Both the position numbers and the translations under genes were made by a program. A stretch of DNA of 64,000 nucleotides from Panax quinquefolius. Taxonomy: Eukaryota > Streptophyta > Magnoliopsida > Apiales > Araliaceae. Positions within the stretch are counted from its first letter, which is position 1, and the number at the start of each line of letters is the position of its first letter. Below are positions 1 to 10,920 of this stretch, piece after piece. Under the pieces are notes generated by a model, which did not search any database, was not told the DNA's origin, and was given only the letters and a program-made list of their open reading frames with translations. Location: NCBI GenBank assembly GCA_020205615.1, contig CM035160.1, positions 6,364,437-6,428,436 of the forward strand, read 5' to 3'.

Positions 1-174
1 TGTACGATTTGGCTGCAATTTTGAGAGGCTACAGTAGCACTGCTAATATATTTTATATATTTTTTAATGTTTATAGGGTGCTAGTTGAGTTTCGTTATCA
101 ATTTGCTAAATTGAATTGAGGTATTGTTGTGGGTGCTGTTATTGTAATAATTGGCTAATATATTACATCTGTAC

Positions 175-890
175 TGGAGATCTCAACTCTCTTGATGAAA
201 CAGAAACAGATTACTCATCAGAAAGATGGACCGACATTGTAAAGGTAAATATAGTGCAGCTACATTACAACTTCACAAAGATTCCTCTGCAGAATCAGTC
301 ATATAGATTGTGTCACGTGCTGAAACCTATGAAAAAATAAAATTAAATAAACTCAAATTAGCACATACGTTACTTACAGTATCATGCAGAGTTGGGAAAG
401 CCAACACCAAGGCTTGAGGTGATGAGGTTTCTGAAGAGTAAACAATACATGTACACAGATGCCAAGGACTTTGCTGGAGAGTGTCTCTGTAGTCTTGATC
501 GATTAACTTAAATCTTTTTAATTATTTTTGGAGACTTGATTCGTGTTCTGTAGGGTACATTCAAGTATGGAACTCGGGTGGATTACGCATTGATCTCACC
601 TTACAAGTTTATGCCTGCCTGGTTCATACTCAGTTTTCTCTTCAAAAGGGTTTTCTGATCATCACATTGTGAAAGTAGATAGCAATTCTCAACAATTTGT
701 CAGTAGGAAGCGGCAACAACCGAATCAAAAAATTGTAAAGATAACAAATTCTTCTTCATCATCATCAAAGGGTGTATGGAGAAGGAACACAAACAAGAGA
801 CAGATGTACAAGTACCTGACTTTCTTTTATCATTCAAGAATGTGGTTTTATTTCTATATCACAATCATAATTATCACATATATCAACTAA
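175..890 (+). pseudogene. 3' part of a DNase I-like (endonuclease/exonuclease/phosphatase) gene, damaged
   Basis: Three exon-like blocks encode the C-terminal half of a plant DNase I-like superfamily protein. Block 1 (about 175-244) reads GDLNSLDE then DYSSERWTDIVK before a GT donor at 245. Block 2 (380 to about 490) reads GKPTPRLEVMRFLKSKQY then DAKDFAGEC. Block 3 starts at 554 after an AG and reads GTFKYGTRVDYALISP, then SDHHIVKVD after a frame change. The SDHH motif is a hallmark of the family's catalytic core (seen; the family assignment is from knowledge). Damage seen: a 4-base direct duplication (cctgcctg, about 615-622) shifts the frame just before SDHH, the end of block 2 runs out of frame, and two residues are duplicated in block 1. 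After the shift the frame stays open to a TAA at 888-890. It is either a recent pseudogene or a gene with assembly indels. The 5' part lies outside the window. Confidence 0.6.
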
Positions 891-1320
891 TCACAATAAA
901 CAAATTCGCCCAAGACAAAATACTAACAAGCAACTAAACTGAAGATTTATGTGCCAGTAACAAAATATAGAAGGGGGATTGTGTTGTTGTGCCTCCGCCT
1001 CTATGGTCTTCACACGGTCTGCACTCAGAAGCACTTTCGCCAATGCAGTCCAGGAAGCAGGGTAAAGGTATGGAGAAGATACCAAAGGCTGATAATCATG
1101 ATGGCCTATTCCTCTTAAAAACAAAAGAATCCATTTTTCTTCACGTGCTGCTTTATCAATTTATATTGGGTGTTGTGATTCCTATTTCAGGATCACAAGA
1201 TCTATCTATTTATACAATGAGTTTTACTAATAGCTGAATCGAGCAGCTCTACAGGCTCCAACTGATAGTCCTTTCAGCTTTCAGATAATCTATGGGAAAC
1301 AAAATTTTCCCTGCTGCCTA
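891..1320. other. Intergenic spacer between convergent genes
   Basis: About 430 bp lies between the 3' end of the DNase I-like remnant on the plus strand and the stop codon of the receptor kinase on the minus strand. It must hold both 3' UTRs. Short open frames on both strands have no recognisable domain. No repeat was noticed. Confidence 0.5.
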
Positions 1321-3210
1321 TTACCTCCCTACTTCCCTCGGGTTGGAAGGGTGATCACCTTCAACTGTGTATGGCTGGTAGCCAGAATAAGTAGACAGTC
1401 CCGACCCACTGCTGCTAACAGATTTCTCAATGTCATCAATATTGGCAATAAGCGGAATAGGTCTTTCGGGTATCGTGGGAACTGGTAAATCTGTGTCCAA
1501 TATCTTCACAACCTGGTCCATTGTAGGCCTGGCATACAATTGAGGGTGAGAACAAAGCACAGCAAGCAATACATATTTCTCCATAACATCTGGCGGCCCG
1601 ATCTCTGGAATACCTTCTTCAATAACGTCTAACGCTCTCCCTTTCCTCACCAATGACCATGCCCAATCTGCCACAAGAGTGTGTTGCTCTTCGTTAATCA
1701 CAAGAAGTGCCTTCTTCCCGCTCAAAAGCTCAAGAAGCACAACCCCAAAGCTATAAACATCACTTCTCTCTGTCAACTGACCGTACAATGCATACTCAGG
1801 GGCAACATAACCCATTGTTCCAGCCACTCTAGTGCTCACATGTGTCACTCCCTCGGGTGCAAACTTTGCAAGGCCAAAATCTGCCACCTTCGGCTCAAAT
1901 GCCTCATCCAAAAGTATATTACTACCTTTAATATCCCTATGAATAATAGCTGGTTGTACCCCATAATGCAAATAGGCCAGTCCCCTAGCTGTTCCAAGCG
2001 CTATCTTCTGGCGAATCGGCCAACTCAACTTCTTCTCCATTGAGCCAAAGAGATGATCATGTAAGCTCCCATTCTTCACCAAATCGCACACAATTATCCT
2101 CTGGTGGCCTTCAAAATTAGTCGTAGCGGTACAATACCCTCTCAAAACCAACAGATTCACATGGCGAACGCTCGCAATAACCTCAACTTCATGTGCAAAA
2201 CTCGCATCCCCAGCAGCTGAACAATTCTTGAACCTCTTCAATGCAACTTCAGACCCATCTGGCAGTACACCCTTGTAGACATTCCCATACCCTCCTCTGC
2301 CAATAATATTTAACCTAGAGAAATTCTTCGTTGCCTCCTTAATGTCGTCAAATGTGAACCTAATCAGTGTAGTACTGCTATTAATTGACTCCAAAGCAGA
2401 GGGATTCAAACTACTCCATCTCCTAGTAATCTCTCGCTGTCTCCTCTTCTGTAATTTATGTCTCCTCCACCACCAAAACCCACAAAAACCCACCAACAAA
2501 ATCAAAAACCCAAATACCACAACCAAAGAAATCAGAGTCTTTTTCTGTTTATTATTCGATTTAGACATATTAAACCTAAGGGAGAATAAACACTCGGCAG
2601 TACCTCTATCATTGGGACCGAATGAATTGGCGAAAGCGGCAGCATAAATTGACCGATACGCCGTGCAATCGGAAACATTTCCAATTCTCAGACCGTTCAA
2701 ATCCGACGGCTGCAGGCTGGAGAGACTAGTTGTGCAAGTCGCGCACGGCGAGCTGTTCTGTAAAGACTGATTGCAGGCTGAAGCGACGTCGTTCAGTGTT
2801 GATGGAGAGTTTTTAGCTTCATATTGGGCGCGAGTAGTGATATTTTCACAGCCCTCGGATATCCAAACAGTCTGGAAGCCGCAATTGGACCGGATGTTGA
2901 AATTGGGGATGTATTCGTTGAACAGAATCTGGTACGTGTTCCAGCATGACTCGGCCGAGTCGAGCGGCGGAAGGAACGAGTTGGTGCGGCGGAGGTAGTC
3001 GGATTGGACGAGGCGGAGGCCTTGGAGGATGTACTGACACTGGCTGGCAGTATCGACGGCGGGGGGTTTGGACCCCTCGGCGAGGCGGCGGAGGACGGTG
3101 AATTCGAGAGGGCAAGAAACCGTGGTGTTTGTGGTGGTGGGTTGTGAAGAGGTGAGAGAAAGAAACCCCAATTGAGGAGAGAGAAAAAGGATAAATAAGA
3201 AAGGAATCAT
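1321..3210 (-). CDS. RKF3-like: SPARK-domain receptor-like serine/threonine kinase, RKF3 group
   Basis: One intronless frame of 629 residues, complete from ATG to stop. Residues 1-22 are a hydrophobic signal peptide. Residues 33-210 form a cysteine-rich ectodomain (C33, C58, C89, C110, C121, C146, C156, C159, C182, C207) of the SPARK type, with no LRRs. Residues 225-247 are a transmembrane segment ending in WWW and followed by a basic stop-transfer stretch. Residues about 297-575 are an active-looking kinase: glycine loop GRGGYGNV at 304, VALK lysine K325, HRD 424-426, DFG 444-446, APE 470-472. It should sit in the plasma membrane and phosphorylate Ser/Thr in response to an unknown signal. 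The architecture and intronless structure match RKF3 (receptor-like kinase in flowers 3); orthology is inferred. The tail after 580 is Ser/Pro-rich. Confidence 0.9.
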   Translation of the reverse strand: MIPFLFILFLSPQLGFLSLTSSQPTTTNTTVSCPLEFTVLRRLAEGSKPPAVDTASQCQYILQGLRLVQSDYLRRTNSFLPPLDSAESCWNTYQILFNEYIPNFNIRSNCGFQTVWISEGCENITTRAQYEAKNSPSTLNDVASACNQSLQNSSPCATCTTSLSSLQPSDLNGLRIGNVSDCTAYRSIYAAAFANSFGPNDRGTAECLFSLRFNMSKSNNKQKKTLISLVVVFGFLILLVGFCGFWWWRRHKLQKRRQREITRRWSSLNPSALESINSSTTLIRFTFDDIKEATKNFSRLNIIGRGGYGNVYKGVLPDGSEVALKRFKNCSAAGDASFAHEVEVIASVRHVNLLVLRGYCTATTNFEGHQRIIVCDLVKNGSLHDHLFGSMEKKLSWPIRQKIALGTARGLAYLHYGVQPAIIHRDIKGSNILLDEAFEPKVADFGLAKFAPEGVTHVSTRVAGTMGYVAPEYALYGQLTERSDVYSFGVVLLELLSGKKALLVINEEQHTLVADWAWSLVRKGRALDVIEEGIPEIGPPDVMEKYVLLAVLCSHPQLYARPTMDQVVKILDTDLPVPTIPERPIPLIANIDDIEKSVSSSGSGLSTYSGYQPYTVEGDHPSNPREVGR

Positions 3211-3964
3211 TTGGGATTGGGAGATTGGGTGTTGTACGGTTTTAATTCAGTTCATGGAGATGAAGGTGGTTTAGGGGTTGTTTGGATGGAGGGAAATTGA
3301 CTCCTTTTTTTTGTGAATATTTTAGCCGCCATGGAAATGCAGGTGCTGTTTGTTTGATTTAAAAGACAAAAAGGCAGGTAAGTTCTGAGAAATGGGTATT
3401 ATGTATTCTTTTTGAGAAAATGATAGTCATTTTTCATACATTATTCACACATACACGCGCAGTCAGCTACTAAGATAAAATAAAACTCATATTTTTACAT
3501 TTGTTTATGTCACGTGGATACGAGATTCATTTATTATTTTAATACAGTGAAAGACGGTAAATAGAATAAAAATAATTTTATTGATCAAACTAGAGACAAC
3601 TCACGATATGGACGATTCTATTGATTAAGTAAGAGACAACCCACTATGATGTTAATGTGAAGAAAAATGATGTCGATCGAAACTGTTTAGCCGAAGATTG
3701 CAAGCAACCGTTAGTTCATCGTGGGGATTATGTAAAACTAGTAGAATTTATCTTTTAATTTTATGTTGATTTATAAAAAAAAAAACAAAAAATCAATTCA
3801 GATCTGTGTAACGAAAATGTCTAAAGATACAAAGGCAAGAATTGAACGATTACGGGATTATATTGACTTTCTTAAGAGTGAATGTGATTAGTTCGATTAT
3901 GAGATTTATGTTTGTCATCGAAAAAACTTGTTACCCCAATATGATGAGATTATGAGATTTATGT
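3211..3964. other. Upstream region of the RKF3-like gene
   Basis: AT-rich sequence that should contain the 5' UTR and promoter of the minus-strand receptor kinase. I could not place a convincing TATA box. There is no coding potential and no clear repeat until the MITE remnant that begins near 3965. Confidence 0.4.
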
Positions 3965-4165
3965 TCGTCTAAATCTATGACTTTTTGAATACCAAAATAC
4001 TTTTATAGACTTTGTAAAATTCTCAATTCAATACCACCTAACTTTTAAAGACATTAAAAAAATTATAATTGAATACTAGTAAACTTTTATAAACTCTTCA
4101 AATGTCTTGATTGAATACAACCAAACTTTTAAAAATCATTAAAAATCTTAATTAAATACACTCAC
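3965..4165 (-). mobile_element. MITE remnant, same family as the element at 19382
   Basis: The reverse complement of this stretch matches the left arm of the 19382-20448 MITE. It contains the same phrases, such as repeated 'attcaattaaga' and 'acttttaaagac' blocks and 'tattcaaaaagtcatag'. It reads toward an end with 'gtgtatttaattaagattt'. The second arm is not present, so this is a solo half or a deletion derivative. Boundaries are approximate. Confidence 0.6.
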
Positions 4166-4883
4166 CTAAATAAATACAAACACCATCTATCTTTATTCTC
4201 ATCTCTCACATAATTAAATCAAATATCTTGTCACCCTCTCTTTATTTTATTTAAACACAATTTGTCTTTAATTTTTTAAATATTTTTATATTACAATACA
4301 AAAAAAAATTTAAAGCACACATCCTGTGTGCCAAGGTGGCAAGGTGACTAGTATAAATAAATATATCTTACACTATATTAGAGTACTTTCTCCGTTCTAA
4401 AATATAAATTTTTTATTAATTTTTAAAATTAGCTCACTATATTTTTTAAAATCAAAATTAACATGAGTTTTATTAAATTTAGTTAATATAATGATAACAA
4501 TCATAAATTATTTAAAAAATACTGTTTATCGTAATATTTATTGTTTTATAATTATTAAAGAATTATTTTAATTTTAAATTTAAAAATATATTAAATTAAT
4601 TTTAAAAAACTAATAATAACCTTATAATTTGTAACCCTAAAGAATATTTATTTATAGTATTTTGTTATTTGAACGCCCAAATTACATTTGATTTGTTACT
4701 CTAGTGTTAGAAAATATTGAGAACCCAAATAACGGATCCTATTTATTAAATTGTCTTCTCAAGCTTTTCCGCCCCCGGTTTATAAAATAGTCTGCTCAAG
4801 CTTTTCCTCCCCCGCTTTGAAAATCGAATCCTATTTATAGAATTTGTAATCAATAAAATTGTGATTTTAGAGCATTTACAATA
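4166..4883. other. AT-rich intergenic DNA
   Basis: Very AT-rich non-coding sequence. Near 4384 the string 'tactttctccgttctaaaat' resembles one end of a Stowaway-type MITE, but I found no matching second end, so I do not call an element. Confidence 0.4.
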
Positions 4884-4893
4884 GTTTTTTATC

Positions 4894-6567
4894 GGCAAAA
4901 TTATGATTTTCACCACTAAACTTGACACGTTTTATTTAATACATCACTGAACTTTTAATTTTTTGAATTACGAAATTAAACTAATTAAATTTTTTTAATT
5001 GGGTCATTTCATTCCAAAATAATTAATGTATCGTTAAAGTGCCATGAGATGTTTAAAAAAAAAATTGCTTTTGTGGCAAAAAAAAATCAAAAACAGATTT
5101 TTTTAAAAAAAATTAACATTTTAAAATTTTAAAATAACAAAACATAATAAAATACAACAAAAATTTTAATTTTTTTTAAAAAACAGATTTTTTTAAATAT
5201 ATATTTTTTTGAAAACAGATTTTTTAAAAAAAAATAGAATTCTATAAAAATATATTTTTTTTAAAAACAGTTTTTTCAAAAAATTAATTTTTTTTAAAAC
5301 AGATTTTTTAAAAAAATAGAATTCTAAAAAATATACTTTTTAAAAAAAATATTTAAAAAAAATAGAATTTTTAAAAACAGCTTTTTAAAAAAAATAAGAT
5401 TTTAAAAAAGAGAATTTTAAAAAACAGATTTTTAAAAAATAGATTTTTCAAAAAGTAGAACTTTTTTAAAAATTGATTTTAAAACTGTTTTTAAAAAATC
5501 CTATAAAAAATGAATTTTTTAAAAACAGCTTTTTAAACAGATTTTTAAAAAAAATAGAATTTGTAAAAACGGTAGAATTTTTTTACATTTTTATAAAAAA
5601 ATTTATTAGATTTTAAACAGATTTTTAAAAAAAGCTGTTTTTAAAAAAAAATCTATTTTTAAAAAATATGTTTTTTTAAAAAGTATATTTTTTTAGAATT
5701 CTATTTATTTTAAAATCTATTTTTTTTTAAAATTTGATTTTTTGAAAAAACTGTTTTAAAAATATATATTTTAAAAGTTCCATTTTTTAAAAAAACTGTT
5801 TTTTAAAATTCTCTTTCTTAAAAAATCTGTTTTAAAAAAAAAACTGTTTTAAAAAATTTCTATTTTTTTAAAAAATATGCTTTATAAAAAGTATATTTTT
5901 TTAGAATTCTATTTTTTTAAATCTGTTTTTTAAAAAATTGATTTTTTGAAAAAGCTGTTTTAAAAAAATATATTTAAAAAATTCTATTTTTTTAAAAATC
6001 TGTTTTAAAAAATCTATTTTCTTAAAAAGTCCTGCTTTTTACAAATTCTATTTTTTTAAAATCTGCTTTTTTAAAAAAACTGTTTTAAAAAATATGGTTT
6101 TAAAAAATATATTTTTTAGAATTCTATTTTTTAAAAATCTGTTTTAAAAAAAAACTGTTTTAAAAAATTCATTTTTATAGAATTCTATTTTTACAAAAAA
6201 TCTGTTTCTAATTTATTTATTTTTTTTTTATAGAATTCTATTTTTTTTAAAACTGTTTTCAAAAAAAATCTGTTTTTAATTTTTTTTTTTACTTTTTTGT
6301 TGTATTTTATTATGTTTTTTTTTTAAAACTTTAAAATATTAATGTATTTTTTTAAATCTGTTTTTGATTTTTTTTGCCACATAAGTAATTTTTTTGCCAC
6401 ATCAGTATACACGTCAAACTACTTTTACGTCTCATTAACTATTTTGGACTTGAATGACCCAATTAAAATTTTTTAATTAGTTTAATGGGGTAATCCAAAA
6501 AATTAAAAGTTTAGTGGTGTATTAAATAAAACGTGCCAAGTTTAGTGGTGAAAATCATAGTTTTGCC
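4894..6567. mobile_element. Fold-back (Mutator-like) element with a 10-bp target-site duplication
   Basis: Terminal inverted repeats of about 150 bp begin GGCAAAATTATGATTTTCAC (left) and, on the other strand, GGCAAAACTATGATTTTCAC (right). They stay alignable through 'ccactaaacttg', 'cacgttttatttaatac', 'acttttaattttttg' and 'ttgggtcatt' to 'tggcac'-type sequence. The 10 bp 'gttttttatc' flank both ends (4884-4893 and 6568-6577), a target-site duplication in the 9-11 bp Mutator range. The interior is almost pure A/T. The left half is rich in 'aaacagattttt' and the right half in its complement 'aaaaatctgttt', so the whole 1674 bp can fold on itself around about 5630. It has no open frame and is non-autonomous. 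The superfamily is inferred from TSD length and TIR length. Confidence 0.8.
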
Positions 6568-6577
6568 GTTTTTTATC

Positions 6578-7101
6578 TTTATTCATCTGGAGTGTTATTA
6601 GGTCATTCTGTAAAATACGGATTTAATTTGTTTACAATGCACCCAACATGTTACTTATATTGATTCTCTAAATAATGAAATTTAAAATTTAAAAGTTTCA
6701 ACAGTCAAAACATCAAATTAATAATCTTATAATTTATAAAAGAATTAGTATTTATCAATTATATTCTACTGTAAAATATATTTTATTTTATTTTAAATTT
6801 GAAGTAATTTATGGAGTGAGTATTGAATCTGATTGTAATTGTAAATGTACATAAAATCAATATTAAATTTTAAAAGTTAATTTGTGATATTTTTAAATTT
6901 AAATTTAATATGATTCATTTAAATTTTGAAAATAATAAATTTTATAATTAATAGTACTTTTATAATATTTATAATTATATTGACATAAATTAAATAAATT
7001 TATATTAATTTTAAATTTGAATACGTTTGAAATTATTTTTCTTTTAAAAGTCAATATTAAGTTTATAATTTGAAAATGAAGTAGTAAAAAATGTCAAGAT
7101 G
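6578..7101. other. AT-rich intergenic DNA
   Basis: Non-coding and AT-rich, between two transposon insertions. No gene or clear repeat end was seen. Confidence 0.4.
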
Positions 7102-7106
7102 TGTAT

Positions 7107-7999
7107 TGTGACGTCCCCAAAATTAGGTATACATCACCCATCTTGGGTCGCCAGATACATACTACGAATTCAAATTCAAATACTAACTTATTAATACAAC
7201 TCTGCGTATAATAATACGACAAAATACATGAATCATGAGTTTGAATACAAATATTATCTACTAGAGATTATACAAACTCAAAAGGAGTCCTCATTATAAT
7301 TATTATCACACTATTTCACGTAATAGTGAGGACTACTAATGTTATCCTCTGAGACCATCACGCTGCTCCTCGACTCGTCCCGCTTATATTCTCATTTCTC
7401 AAGAGAATAAAGAAAGAAAGGGTGAGCTCAACTAGCCCAAGAAGAAATATTATGACTAAGATAATGCGTAATAAATTATCATTAGCCTCAACAATGTTAA
7501 ACCGATAAAATACAATAGACATCAAGTTTAACTATGCGAACAAGCAATCCATTAAAAGAGTCAAGTAGAGAATAGAATCTACTATCTTTTATGATTTAAA
7601 AGTTTTTCATCACTTTTATCGCCGAGACTCAAACCAATAAATAATCCACATCATTAAATCATCCTCGCACTACAGTGCCAAGGATATTATTTAGTATCAC
7701 GACCACGAATTATCCATGAACTACGGCCAAAGATAATCGTGTTTTCATCAACTATTCCCGATCATGCCATAAAACAATTCATCTTTGCTCCTCGGCAAGA
7801 GAATCCATAACCATAATCATACCAAAATTGTCCATCAATGCACTACGGGCCAATGAGGACTTTTAATTTTCACATCATTTGTAACATTACTACCATGATT
7901 ATAATTGAATAATCCTCGTCATAATCATACCAAGTCCATCTACGCACTACAAAAGCCATGATGACTTTCAACATAACATAACCATGAGGATGATGACAA
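7107..7999 (-). repeat. 3' portion of the outer minus-strand LTR
   Basis: On the minus strand this ends in GGGGACGTCACA and carries LTR landmarks shared with 16400-17208 and 59449-60255. These include 'gggctagttgagctcaccc', 'agtagtcctcac' and repeated 'catctttg-cactac-ggcc' type units. It stops at 7999, where a plus-strand LTR begins. Confidence 0.7.
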
Positions 8000-10737
8000 T
8001 CAGAAGACCCCAAATTATTAATAATTGAAATTTAATTTCTCTATTTATCATTTTGAAATAATAAGGGTTGATTTGATTAATGTGGTTAGTTATGGGTAAA
8101 ATGTGCAAATATTTTAAATAAGCAAGTGGTTATAAAATACTCATTGTTGTTTGAGAATATTCGTTTGGTCGTGGAATATTCTTCTTTTTGCCGAGAATAT
8201 TCGTACGACTGCAAGACAAACCTTGTGTGGGCCCATAACTGAAAAGCGATCGGAAGAAGAAAACGACAAGTATAAGTTGTTTATAAATAACTACGTAATA
8301 TATACCAAGTATTATCTTGTTGGAATACCCGGTGGTTAAAACACAAGAATACGCTGTTGTTGCACAAGAAGATACCAGATTGCACCAATTATCGATTCTT
8401 ACGTAAGTAAGCACTACTCAATAATTGTTACAGTAGTTATTGTTCAAAGATTTTATTTTATCGATTCAATAATTGTCATGCGTTGATATTTTATATTATC
8501 GTTGTTTCAATAATTGTCACTACACAATATTTTCCATTATCGAATCAATAATTCATATTATCCTAATAATATTATTAGAAAACATTATTGGCAATGTCTA
8601 AAAGTTCTCGCTTCTAAGGAGAGGTTTGGTCACCTAATCATTGCTACCAAGAAGGAGAAATTCTTATTGAAAGCCCCCCTTCCTGAAACTATTCGGTCAC
8701 AAGATCGTGATTCAGTAATATTATTTGTGAATAATTAATTATTGATTTATATGATGAGAAAAATATTGATTTTATGTGGATATAGATGGAGAAAATTTTT
8801 AAAGTGACAATTGTAAAAAAATTGATATTTTATCTTTTCTAATAAAATAATATTTTATTATATTATTATAATAGAATAATGATGATATTTTTACAATGAA
8901 TGTGGGATATAGATGGAGTATTTTTATTGCATTAAATGATTAACATATGTTTTGTGTGTCGCTGGACCCATTTCTTGACCGAAATTTGATTATAAATTGT
9001 AAAAATCGTCTGTATGTGGATTTCTTGGTCAATTTCGCTTGGAATTTGGAAAAACTTTCTTCTCGCAGTTGTAGAGAATTGAATTTCCTATAAAAATCGT
9101 GTGATTCAATTTTCTCGATAAAATAGCTATTTATTATGAATTATCAAGTTCAAGTTCAAATAATTTATTTTGGAAGTTTTATTTATTTTTATTAATAAAA
9201 ACGTTTTTTTATATGTTGTGGGCATCTTTAATATGTGCATGGTGGTGAATTCAGATTCAAGATGTGGGCGATGAATTTTGTTTATATATAATATTATTAT
9301 ATTAAATTTTCTGCTTTTGGTGTTCTAAGCAATTTCCTATAAATAGGTGCTTAGATTAGAATTGAAAATCACACCGTAAACTAAAGATTTCTCTCTTTCT
9401 CTATAATATCGAGCGATTTTGTGAGTATTTTAGTACTTTGAGTATTGCTATACGCAAAGCAAGTTTCTTTCAAAGACTATATCCAAAGATTCCAAATGTA
9501 AGATTTATTCTTTCCGAGGTAAGGGAGGTTATTTTCTTCTAAAATGATATTATTTCTTCAATATCATTACGCCATAATGTTGGTTGGAACTTTTTCATGC
9601 TCGGGGTTACTATTCATGAGTTACTATTCACGAAGTACTCGCTCACGTAAGCGTGATGATGTTTTTGTGAAATTTCTATCTTTTGGTGTCTGAGTTACTT
9701 ATTCATTCATATACTGACTATTCTATTCACGAATCACAAAGACTATTCAATCGAAAAATAAAATTTTTTCTTTTGTCCAAAATATCTATTCGGATACTAG
9801 TTTTGATTGTATCCATATTTTGATCATTCTCAATTTTACTCCACTCGTTATTTATGAAGTATTTTTGAATGGGAATTGTTTAAAGTACTTAATCCTTAAT
9901 ATTTGTTCTTTTATTTCACTGGATTTGTTTTCTTTAAAATATTTTTCATCATCCTCAAATCCTAAATGATGATATAACCAATATCTTTGGTCTCAGTAGT
10001 GCAAAGAGATGAATGATTTCTTGATGAATATATTTGGCTCAGTAGTGCAAAGATAAACAGTGTTTAGATGAACACTGACTAATCGATGAATATCTTTGGC
10101 CCAGTAGTGCAAAAAAGATGAACAGTGTTTGAGATGAACATGACTAATGTATTGAATATCTTCGGCCACAGAGTAAAAAAGATGACTATTTGATTTATGA
10201 TGTATATCGATTGATGTTACAGGGATAAAATATCGATGATGGACTTTTAAATTCATAGATGATAGTAGATATCATTCTCTACTTAACTCTTCTAATGAAT
10301 TGTTGTTTTCGCTACAATTGTTGATCTAAAATTTGTTGTCTATTGTATTCTATCAGATTTTTTCCTGTTAAAGACTAAGGATAATTTGTTGTACATTATC
10401 TTAGTCAGAATATTCTTTACTGGGCTAGTTGAGCTCACCCTTTTCCTTTTTGTTCCATTTTTCTTCTCAGGAGAGCGAGAATATAATGAATTAGTCGGGG
10501 TGTGGAGTAATGGTTCAAGACAGTTGTTTAGTAGTCCTCACTATTTTGTAAAATAGTGTATCACTATTTTGAGTATGGATATTGTCTAGAAGACAATATT
10601 TGTATTTAAACTCACAGTTTATGTGTTGTCGTATTTTGCACGACAATTGTAATAATGAAGTTGTAGTTATTTCTGTACCATGTATTTGGCGACTCAGAAT
10701 GGGTTGGATGGAATGGACCTATTTTGGGAGGGTCACA
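8000..10737 (+). repeat. 5' LTR (about 2.74 kb) of the inner chromovirus-type element
   Basis: It begins TCAGAAGACCCCAAATTATT, a decayed TG start, and ends GGGAGGGTCACA just before a primer-binding site. The first 1.09 kb repeats at 13805-14892. The whole LTR matches the plus LTR at 56828-59423 and, inverted, 54248-56827. It contains four imperfect copies, about 60 bp each, of 'ctcagtagtgcaaagatgaa' near 9990-10170 and clustered 'actattcacgaa' motifs near 9610-9740. The small frames seen inside are not genes. Confidence 0.8.
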
Positions 10738-10757
10738 GTTGGTATCAGAGCTTAGGG
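10738..10757 (+). promoter_or_regulatory. Primer-binding site (initiator tRNA-Met type)
   Basis: 'ttggtatcagagc' follows the LTR end directly. In plant Ty3/gypsy elements this sequence pairs with the 3' end of initiator tRNA-Met. It is the minus-strand priming site for reverse transcription, not a tRNA gene. Confidence 0.85.
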
Positions 10758-10920
10758 ATATGGTCTCTGGCGGAGATCGGGGAATAGTACTAGGAGGGGA
10801 GAGACGAGTAATCCTTCGCTAGTATGTCATACATAAGCTTATTTGTTGGTCAGTCGAACTATATGGTTAATATGTAATATGTTAATTTGTTTAATTAACC
10901 CTTATTTTATGGCAGTATTT

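Noticed and set aside
1681..2043. Plus-strand frames of about 100 codons opposite the receptor kinase
   Set aside because: They are antisense shadows of the well-supported minus-strand kinase.
4384..4420. Possible Stowaway MITE end
   Set aside because: Only one end could be found. No second terminal repeat or paired TA was seen.
10738..10757. tRNA-like sequence
   Set aside because: It is a retrotransposon primer-binding site complementary to tRNA-Met, with no tRNA cloverleaf.
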